A stretch of 64,000 nucleotides of DNA, from the NCBI RefSeq assembly GCF_007923265.1, contig NZ_VOJA01000005.1, positions 124,001 through 188,000 of the forward strand, given 5' to 3'. The notes beneath the pieces were generated by a model that saw only the letters and a program-made list of their open reading frames with translations, was not told where the DNA came from and did no database searches. Shown here one piece after another: positions 57,391-64,000 of the stretch. This stretch comes from Francisella salimarina (GTDB lineage Bacteria > Pseudomonadota > Gammaproteobacteria > Francisellales > Francisellaceae). The position numbers and the translations under genes were made by a program. The first letter of the stretch is position 1. Every line of letters begins with the position of its first letter.

Positions 57391-58767
57391 ATGAAAGAAG
57401 CTAATAAGCTAAAGGTGTTTATGATTATATTTTTCTCAGCGATGGGTGGAATGTTATATGGTTATGACATCGGTATAATCGGAGGAGCTTTGCCTTTTAT
57501 TAAATCTGAGTTAGGTATGACTGCTGCTCAAGAATCATTTTTAGGTGGTTCTGTGTTATTTGGAGGAGCTTTTGCAATTCTTATAGGTGGAGTATTAGCA
57601 GATATTTTTGGTAGAAAAAATATTATCACGGCATCTGGATTAATATTCGTAGTATCAGTATTTATGATTTACTTTGCTGAAAGTTATAATTTCTTACTTT
57701 TTTCGAGGTTAGTACAGGGTGTGGCTGTTGGTTTTATATCTATAACAGTTCCATTGTATTTAACAGAATCTGTGCCTAGCATGATTCGAGGATTAGCAGT
57801 TACATGTTTTCAGCTATTTCTCACAGCAGGTATATTAATATCTGTTGCTGTAAGTCTACTATTTATATCAACTGATCCTACAACTGGTTTAGAAACTGGT
57901 GATTGGAGAAATATGTTTCTTACAGCTTTAATTCCTGGCTTAATCGTATTCATAGGCGGTTTTCTTTTAATCAAGTCTCCTAGGTGGTTGATTATGAAAA
58001 ATAGAGAACAAGAAGCAGAGAAGATTTTGACAGAAACAATAGGTGTAGATGCAGCAAAACAGCAAATGCAAGAAGTTAAGGCTTTGATTGAAAAAACTAA
58101 GAATGAAGGTAGTTTATTATCAAGTCTTACTAAAAGACATTATTTGATGCCAATGCTTATAGTATTCTCTGTTGCTATTTTAGCTCAAATGACAGGAATT
58201 AATAGTATTTTGCAATATGCTCCAACAATGCTAAAAGAAACCGGTTTAGGTTCTGTATATGCTGCTGTGGTTGGTGGTGTTGCAATCACAGGTCTTAATT
58301 TTGTTACAACAATTATAGCAGTAGCTATAGCAGATAAAATTGAAAGAAAATTTGTAATTACTTTTGGGACTTTAATGGTTTCTATTGTTTTACTGACTCT
58401 GGCTGTGCTTATGTATACGATGCCTGATACTTCAGCAAAAGGTATAGTTTTGCTTATAGGATTTATTTTATATATATTCTTTTTTGCAATTGGTCCAGGA
58501 GCGTATATATGGGTTATTATGTCTGAACTTTTACCAACCAATATCAGAAGTAAAGGTTTAGCAGTGGCTCTATTCTTAAATAGTATGGCTTCTGCAATAT
58601 TAGCTTCTTCAGTGATGCCTGTAACACAACATTTTAATGGAAATTATGGTGTGATTTTGGGTATATGCGGAGTATGTACTTTGGTGTATAGCTTTATAGC
58701 ATTTAAATTTGTACCAAAAACAAATGGACGTACTCTAGAAGAAATCGAACAAGATTTCATTAAATAA
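57391..58767 (+). CDS. Sugar-porter MFS transporter
   Basis: A 458-residue twelve-helix transporter of the sugar porter group. GGMLYGYDIGIIGGALPFIK opens it, GRKN and R-x3-G-x-R-R-type loops follow, with PLYLTESVPSMIRG after helix 4, KSPRWLIM before the central loop, and QMTGINSILQYAPTM in helix 7. The end is PKTNGRTLEEIEQDF. The start ATG 57391 has AAGGAG at 57379-57384; an in-frame TTG at 57376 is rejected. It lies 41 bases after the deaminase gene, so it probably imports the amino sugar released by the hexosaminidase. Confidence 0.88.
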   Translation: MKEANKLKVFMIIFFSAMGGMLYGYDIGIIGGALPFIKSELGMTAAQESFLGGSVLFGGAFAILIGGVLADIFGRKNIITASGLIFVVSVFMIYFAESYNFLLFSRLVQGVAVGFISITVPLYLTESVPSMIRGLAVTCFQLFLTAGILISVAVSLLFISTDPTTGLETGDWRNMFLTALIPGLIVFIGGFLLIKSPRWLIMKNREQEAEKILTETIGVDAAKQQMQEVKALIEKTKNEGSLLSSLTKRHYLMPMLIVFSVAILAQMTGINSILQYAPTMLKETGLGSVYAAVVGGVAITGLNFVTTIIAVAIADKIERKFVITFGTLMVSIVLLTLAVLMYTMPDTSAKGIVLLIGFILYIFFFAIGPGAYIWVIMSELLPTNIRSKGLAVALFLNSMASAILASSVMPVTQHFNGNYGVILGICGVCTLVYSFIAFKFVPKTNGRTLEEIEQDFIK

Positions 58768-58882
58768 ATTTTATTAATTCTATATTTTCTCTTATCTTTT
58801 ATTTTCAATAATCAAACTGTTTAGATAATATCTTTAATAATTATTATCATTTTAAATTAATTCAATTTGATATAAGGCATAT

Positions 58883-61324
58883 ATGAAAAAGAATTTAATA
58901 GCTGTATTACTTAGCTCTCAGTGTTTAATTGGTAGTGGATTTGCAACTGATTTTGATGTACAAAAAATTCAAATAAAAAATATCGGTCAAAATAATCGTA
59001 ATTTTGATATGAATATTGATATCAAAGTTAATCAAAATCAAACAGGAAATTGGCTTTTTGGTTTTTACATGCCAAGAACTTATAACTCATCTAAGGAGGT
59101 AAATCCTGATCTTACTCTTAAGGTAACTGATTTAAGCACTAAAAAATCGGCAAATTTAATTTATGTTAAAAAAGCAGACAATCTGGCTACTATGCCGATC
59201 TATGCTGATGGGTATAGTAATTTGTTTAGAGTTATCACTGATTTTGAATTAAAAGCAGGGCATACATATAGATTTAATTTTGAGAATAATAACCAATGGA
59301 CTCCTAGTAATATATCATCTCTTCCTCAAAGCTTCTTTTTGATTGACTCTAACGGCAATATAATAACTTCCAATGCTAATCTAGATGCTTATATATTTAA
59401 AGATACTAAGGAAATCTCAAGCATTCAAGGCTATGATTCAGCTAAGATTGATATGGGAATACAACAAAATTTACAATCATATATTGATAACTCAATTACC
59501 AGTGATTCTTCAGAGTTTGCTAATCAATATCATCTGATACCAACTCCCCTAAGTATTAGTGATATTGGCTCAAAGCAAAATATAAATTTAGACAATGGAG
59601 TATATGTGGATGATTCTAATAGTAAGCAGAATATCAAATTGTTAAATCAATATTTTAAAACAGATAAGATTACAACTAATGACTTAAAAGTAGTTACTGA
59701 TAAAAGTCATGCGAGTATTATTCTTAAAAAAGACTTATCTATTAAAAATAAAGAAGGCTATATTTTAAAAATAATTGATAATAAGATCTATATTAGATAT
59801 CAGACAAATGCTGGTTTATTTTATGCTATCCAAACACTTAGAAACCTTTATCAAAAAGATAATGTTGGTAGTAAAAATACTAGTAATATGTTGATACTTC
59901 CTCAAGTAACAATCAAAGATCAACCAAGATTTCAGTATAGAGGTATATTACTAGATGTCGCTAGACATTACTTTAGTGTTCAGACAATAAAAACACTAAT
60001 TGATGCTATGGCAAGCCAAAAGTTAAATACTTTACATATTCATTTTTCTGATGATGAAGGTTTTAGGCTAGCTCTAGATAGTGTAGATGTTAAAAGAGCC
60101 AGTACAAGAGGATATAATGATAGCTCAACTATTTCGGCACAAATGTATCAACAAGCAAATTTAGATAAATCAAATTACTTTAATCAGAAAATAAAAGATA
60201 GCGATATTATATCGCCTAATTACCCAACAGCTGCAACGATTTATGAGGGATATTATTCAAAAAAAGATATTCAAGAGATTATTAGTTATGCAAATGCTAG
60301 ACAAATAACAGTTATTCCTGAAATAGATTTGCCAGGTCATGCTAAAGCATTGATTGACTCAGCACCAGATATATTTATTAATAAATCTGATAAAAGTGAC
60401 TTTATAAGTGTACAAGGGTATTATGATGATGTTTTACCAGTGTGTTTATATAACCAATCAAATACTCAAGGAGAAAAGTTTACAGCTAAGATTGATCAGA
60501 TTGTAACTGAGATATATAAACTTTTTGATAACCAAAATACAGTATATTTTGAGCCACAAATTAGTGTAGGTGGTGATGAAGTTTCTGCTGATGCTTGGAC
60601 TAATGACTCGACATGTGAAAATCAAAAAGATTTAAATGCATTAGAAAAATCGCATAATTTTTTCAAAGAGTTGCAACAAAATACAAATCTTAGAATATCT
60701 GGATGGCAACAAACTGTCCAAAATGATCCTAATGGAAATTTAGCGGGAGGTATTGATAAAAACTCAATACCTTCTGAGAAAACCGGATATATTTGGGTTT
60801 GGAGTGCATTTAATAGCTCTGGATACAATGAAGCACAGCAACTAGCAAAGGCTGGTTACTCTACAGTATTAGCATATGCTGATGATACATATTTTGATTT
60901 ATCATATAATCCAGATTTTTGGGAGCCTGGTTTTTACTGGGCTAATGAATATGCAGATACTCATGCTGCTTTAAATAGTGCTTTAGATTCAAAAACAACG
61001 ATTACAAGTTTATCAACAAAAGACGCTAAAAATATAAAGGGTCTAGAAGGAGCTCTATGGTCAGAGAATATTAATAATGCTAATCATTTATGGTATATGG
61101 CATTTCCGAAAATGACTGGTTTGGCTGAGGCATCATGGGCAGATCCAAATATTACTGTCAAAGATAAAAAAATAAATTGGAATAGTTTAGTGTATAGGCT
61201 AGGAACTGATAACACTAAATTTTTGGGATACATAGATAGAATTATTAACCCAAGTAATAATAAAAAGATTATCTCTTACAGGGGATATCCTGAAGGAGTC
61301 TCTCAAGAATTACCTCGGAAATAA
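58883..61324 (+). CDS. Secreted beta-N-acetylhexosaminidase (GH20, chitobiase-like)
   Basis: An 813-residue protein with a signal peptide (ending near GSGFA). A cellulose-binding-like CHB/HEX N-terminal domain (about 24-170) precedes the GH20b alpha/beta domain (about 210-350) and the GH20 barrel from about 350, opening FQYRGILLDVARHYFSVQTIK and LHIHFSDDEGFRL. The catalytic pair Asp565-Glu566 is in SVGGDEVSADAW. Late aromatic residues (GALWSENINN, WADPN) line the substrate site. It removes terminal GlcNAc from chitobiose or glycans in the periplasm. It is the third gene of the amino-sugar cluster after a 115-base gap. Confidence 0.92.
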   Translation: MKKNLIAVLLSSQCLIGSGFATDFDVQKIQIKNIGQNNRNFDMNIDIKVNQNQTGNWLFGFYMPRTYNSSKEVNPDLTLKVTDLSTKKSANLIYVKKADNLATMPIYADGYSNLFRVITDFELKAGHTYRFNFENNNQWTPSNISSLPQSFFLIDSNGNIITSNANLDAYIFKDTKEISSIQGYDSAKIDMGIQQNLQSYIDNSITSDSSEFANQYHLIPTPLSISDIGSKQNINLDNGVYVDDSNSKQNIKLLNQYFKTDKITTNDLKVVTDKSHASIILKKDLSIKNKEGYILKIIDNKIYIRYQTNAGLFYAIQTLRNLYQKDNVGSKNTSNMLILPQVTIKDQPRFQYRGILLDVARHYFSVQTIKTLIDAMASQKLNTLHIHFSDDEGFRLALDSVDVKRASTRGYNDSSTISAQMYQQANLDKSNYFNQKIKDSDIISPNYPTAATIYEGYYSKKDIQEIISYANARQITVIPEIDLPGHAKALIDSAPDIFINKSDKSDFISVQGYYDDVLPVCLYNQSNTQGEKFTAKIDQIVTEIYKLFDNQNTVYFEPQISVGGDEVSADAWTNDSTCENQKDLNALEKSHNFFKELQQNTNLRISGWQQTVQNDPNGNLAGGIDKNSIPSEKTGYIWVWSAFNSSGYNEAQQLAKAGYSTVLAYADDTYFDLSYNPDFWEPGFYWANEYADTHAALNSALDSKTTITSLSTKDAKNIKGLEGALWSENINNANHLWYMAFPKMTGLAEASWADPNITVKDKKINWNSLVYRLGTDNTKFLGYIDRIINPSNNKKIISYRGYPEGVSQELPRK

Positions 61325-61333
61325 TGAGTGTAA

Positions 61334-62080
61334 CTAGGCTGGATTATCTATATCTATAAATTTTGTATCTAAAGTAAACTCTTGTTTAAGTAATTCAGCA
61401 ATAGCCTTAACACCTTCTTTTTCTGTAGCATGATGTCCTGCTGCGATATAGTTTATACCTAGTTCTCGAGCAGTATGTGTTGTTCTTTCAGAGATCTCTC
61501 CGGATATAAAAGTGTCAGCTCCGGCTTGATATGCATATTCAATATAGTCTTGTGCTCCACCAGTACAAATAGCTACTTTTTTATTTTGCTGTTTTGTAGA
61601 AATTACAGTTGGTTTTCTGTCAAGTTTATTTTCTATTAAATCGCTAAAAGTATCTAAATCTAAATCACAGTTACCTATCACTGAAATATCAGGCTTGGAA
61701 CCTGTTTCAAAAAACTCCATATTTGTAAGATTTAGTTTTTTTGCTAATAAGATATTATTACCTATTTTAGAATGTCCATCTAGAGGTAAGTGATAACTAA
61801 ATAGGTGTATACCATTTTTTATAAGTTTTGAGATACGCTCATACTTCATACCAACGATAGGGTAACTTTCACCTTTCCAAAAATAACCATGATGTACAAT
61901 AATGGCATCAGCATTCTCTTTTACAGCTTGGTCTATAAGTGCCTGACATGCTGTGACACCAGTGACAATCTTTTTGATATCTCTATCTCCTTGAATCTGT
62001 AGACCATTTGGGCAATAGTCCTTAAATTGAGCAATATCAAAGTAGTTATCTAAGTAATTTTCTAATTCTTTAAAGTTCAT
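61334..62080 (-). CDS. NIF3-family / YbgI-like metal-binding protein
   Basis: A 248-residue protein of the short NIF3 type. It has the metal-site histidines in ADAIIVHHGYFWKGE and HLFSYHLPLDGH and the C-terminal AAGHHATEKEGV with the acidic residue completing the site. ICTGGAQDYIEYAYQAGADTFISGEISER lies between. It is sometimes named GTP cyclohydrolase 1 type 2, but the true substrate is unsettled. It is convergent with the hexosaminidase gene and divergent from ispG. Confidence 0.92.
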   Translation of the reverse strand: MNFKELENYLDNYFDIAQFKDYCPNGLQIQGDRDIKKIVTGVTACQALIDQAVKENADAIIVHHGYFWKGESYPIVGMKYERISKLIKNGIHLFSYHLPLDGHSKIGNNILLAKKLNLTNMEFFETGSKPDISVIGNCDLDLDTFSDLIENKLDRKPTVISTKQQNKKVAICTGGAQDYIEYAYQAGADTFISGEISERTTHTARELGINYIAAGHHATEKEGVKAIAELLKQEFTLDTKFIDIDNPA

Positions 62081-62177
62081 AGCTTATGAAAATTAATCTT
62101 TATGATGATATAATCTTACATTGTATACTTTTCGTGAAATTATTTAAAAATATAAATATAATTTTTTGGGTTCTTAT

Positions 62178-63383
62178 ATGAGTAAAACAAATGTTGTAAG
62201 AGTTGGAGATGTCTTAATTGGCGGAAATAATCCGGTTGTTGTCCAATCAATGACAGATACATATACTGCAGATATTGAAAAGACAGTTAAGCAAATTTTA
62301 GCTCTTCATAAAGCAGGTAGTGAGATAGTTAGAATTACCGTTAATGATGAGCCAGCTGCTGCCGCTGTGCCAGAGATTGTTAAAGAGTTGGCAAAGCATG
62401 ATTGCTATGTACCTTTGGTTGGTGATTTTCACTATAATGGTCATACTCTACTTAGCAAATATCCAGAGTGTGCAAAGGCATTAGCAAAATATCGTATAAA
62501 TCCAGGTAATGTGGGTTTTGGTAAAAAGAAAGATACTCAGTTTGCAGAGATTATCAAGATTGCCATTGCAAATGATAAGCCTGTTCGTATTGGAGTTAAC
62601 TGGGGAAGTTTAGATCAGGCATTATTAGCTAGATTAATTGATGAGAATAATGCTCAAGAAAGTCCATTAACATTACAGCAAATAATGCATAAAGCGCTTA
62701 TTACTTCGGCATTAGAGAGTGCAAAGTATGCACAAGAGCTTGGTCTAGCAAAAGATAAAATCATTATTTCATGTAAAGTTAGTGAAGTTCAAGACTTAGT
62801 CGCGGTGTATCAAAAGCTTGCTAAAGAGTGTGACTATGCTCTACACTTAGGGCTGACTGAAGCAGGTATGGGTACAAAAGGTATTGTTGCTAGTGCTGTT
62901 AGCTTGGGGATATTATTACAACAAGGTATAGGGAACACTATACGTGTATCATTGACTCCAGCACCAAATGCTCCACGTACAGAAGAGGTTAGAGTTTGTC
63001 GAGAGATTTTACAAAATCTTGGTATGCGAACATTCACTCCAAGTGTGACATCTTGTCCAGGCTGTGGAAGAACTACTAGCTCATTTTTTAGAGAGCTAAC
63101 TAGTACAGTTAAAGATCATTTAGATGAAAAAATGCATACATGGAAAGACCAATATCATGGTGTTGAAGCTATGAAAGTAGCGGTAATGGGGTGTGTAGTA
63201 AATGGTCCAGGTGAGTCAAAAAATGCTGATATTGGTATTAGTTTACCAGGCAGTGGAGAGTCTCCTGTAGCACCAGTATTTATAGATGGCAAAAAAGCTC
63301 ATACTCTCAGAGGTGATAATATCTCAAAAGAGTTTATAGAGATTGTCGAGAATTATGTTAAAAATCGTTACGCTAAAAAATAG
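62178..63383 (+). CDS. ispG: 4-hydroxy-3-methylbut-2-enyl diphosphate synthase
   Basis: A 401-residue IspG (GcpE), the penultimate step of the MEP isoprenoid route. The N-terminal barrel has [21 protein letters not shown]. The iron-sulfur cluster ligands are Cys293 and Cys296 (SCPGCGRTT), Cys339 and Glu346 ([10 protein letters not shown]). The start ATG 62178 gives the normal N-terminus, and a TTG four codons earlier is rejected. It is 14 bases before pgeF. Confidence 0.96.
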   Translation: MSKTNVVRVGDVLIGGNNPVVVQSMTDTYTADIEKTVKQILALHKAGSEIVRITVNDEPAAAAVPEIVKELAKHDCYVPLVGDFHYNGHTLLSKYPECAKALAKYRINPGNVGFGKKKDTQFAEIIKIAIANDKPVRIGVNWGSLDQALLARLIDENNAQESPLTLQQIMHKALITSALESAKYAQELGLAKDKIIISCKVSEVQDLVAVYQKLAKECDYALHLGLTEAGMGTKGIVASAVSLGILLQQGIGNTIRVSLTPAPNAPRTEEVRVCREILQNLGMRTFTPSVTSCPGCGRTTSSFFRELTSTVKDHLDEKMHTWKDQYHGVEAMKVAVMGCVVNGPGESKNADIGISLPGSGESPVAPVFIDGKKAHTLRGDNISKEFIEIVENYVKNRYAKK

Positions 63384-63397
63384 GTAAGTTTAAGAGG

Positions 63398-64000
63398 ATG
63401 TCAGTAGTTTTTGTAAATACGCCTTTTGCTAGACTTAAACTAGGTTATACAAATAATACTCAAGGCTTTAGTAAAGATAAATATGCTAAATTTAATCTAG
63501 CAAATAATGTTGGTGATAAGCATTTAGCTGTAGAAAAAAATCGTAATTCATTTAGATCGTACATCAACGCTGATATTAAATGGTTAAGGCAAAATCACAC
63601 AAATATTGTCACATATTTTGAAGAATATAGTGGTGATTTTTGTGATGCTATAGTTACAGATAAGCCTAAGCAGGCTTGTGTAGTTTTGACAGCAGATTGC
63701 CTGCCTATAATACTTTTTGATAAAAAGATGACAAAAGTAGCTGCTATTCACGCTGGTTGGAGAGGTTTGTTGCAAGGAATATTAGAGCAGACTCTCAAAG
63801 AGTTTGTTGGCTTAGATCTAGTAGCTTGGTTTGGTCCTTGTATCTCTGGAAACTTCTATGAAGTAGGCTGTGATGTTCATGATAAATTTGTAGAGCAGCA
63901 TGAAGCTTATGGACAAGCATTTCGCTCAAAAAGTGAAGATAAATATCTTTTTGATATGAAAATGGTAGCTCGACAAATATTAAATGATAATCACTGTTTT
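63398..64000 (+). CDS. pgeF: Purine nucleoside phosphorylase-like laccase-domain protein, 3' end beyond window
   Basis: The frame from ATG 63398 (AGAGG at 63393-63397 is close to the start) is open to the last base, giving 201 residues of a protein usually about 240-260 long. It has the zinc ligands expected of the YfiH/PgeF family: His67 in QNHTNIV, Cys101 in TADCLPI and His118 in AIHAGWRGL, followed by FGPCISGNFYEVG. The family was called multicopper polyphenol oxidase but members act on purine nucleosides and on misincorporated peptidoglycan precursors (PgeF). It is probably co-transcribed with ispG. Confidence 0.9.
   Translation, partial: MSVVFVNTPFARLKLGYTNNTQGFSKDKYAKFNLANNVGDKHLAVEKNRNSFRSYINADIKWLRQNHTNIVTYFEEYSGDFCDAIVTDKPKQACVVLTADCLPIILFDKKMTKVAAIHAGWRGLLQGILEQTLKEFVGLDLVAWFGPCISGNFYEVGCDVHDKFVEQHEAYGQAFRSKSEDKYLFDMKMVARQILNDNHCF

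Noticed and set aside
58830-58860. A Fur-box-like AT palindrome before the hexosaminidase
   Set aside because: The match to the Fur consensus is only about what AT-rich sequence gives by chance.

Overview
This 64 kb window is AT-rich (my impression is about one third G+C) and almost wholly protein-coding. It looks like the chromosome of a Francisella or close Francisellaceae relative. The reasons are the low G+C, a standard gammaproteobacterial housekeeping set (divergent smpB/ttcA and ratA-rnfH, xseAB, typA, mlaA, sbcB, uvrB, ispG, pgeF), a periplasmic gamma-glutamyltransferase and several secreted proteins without familiar relatives. The species is inference. I see no rRNA, tRNA, CRISPR array, insertion sequence or prophage.

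Layout. 1-5.3 kb: two overlapping FUSC-type membrane genes (the first cut by the window edge), a divergent LysR/SDR pair, sbcB and a small outer-membrane protein. 5.3-9.0 kb: uvrB, a NERD-domain membrane protein and murI. 9.0-15.3 kb: a thiamine operon led by a TPP riboswitch with a visible start-site sequestering helix, thiC-thiO-thiS-thiG-thiDE-thiF, followed by two related MHS-type transporters. 18-27 kb: two secreted propeller-like paralogues, an amidoligase-type cluster (circularly permuted ATP-grasp, alpha-E protein, amidotransferase-like/transglutaminase fusion), a GNAT gene and a third propeller-like paralogue. 27-32 kb: xseAB, two tandem secreted DUF218 paralogues and another MHS transporter. 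32-39.6 kb: a TrpR-like regulator (YerC type) with a TrpR-operator-like palindrome in front, then a complete compact histidine operon hisG-D-C-B-H-A-F-IE. 39.6-47 kb: secreted RNase T2, a repeat-like gap, ttcA/smpB, ratA-rnfH-mnmC(oxidase only), mlaA and ggt. 47-56 kb: an SDR, typA, an unknown membrane/coiled-coil protein, a PLP enzyme with a 56-residue rubredoxin upstream, a PIN-like protein, selO and a cystine-type symporter. 56-61 kb: an amino-sugar cluster (SIS deaminase, sugar MFS, secreted GH20 hexosaminidase). 61-64 kb: NIF3, ispG and the start of pgeF.

How the genes work together. The thi genes make both halves of thiamine phosphate and are feedback-controlled by TPP. The his genes encode all ten enzymatic steps and appear to sit under the regulator encoded just before them. 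The hexosaminidase, importer and deaminase form a chitobiose/GlcNAc-type salvage route that still needs a kinase and a deacetylase from elsewhere. Ggt and the cystine-type symporter fit sulfur-amino-acid scavenging. The least understood part is the 18-27 kb block. The amidoligase-type neighbourhood is known from comparative genomics, but here its amidotransferase domain is fused to the transglutaminase and lacks the N-terminal catalytic cysteine. A paired palindrome overlaps the promoter, and three secreted paralogues with a shared N-terminal motif surround it.
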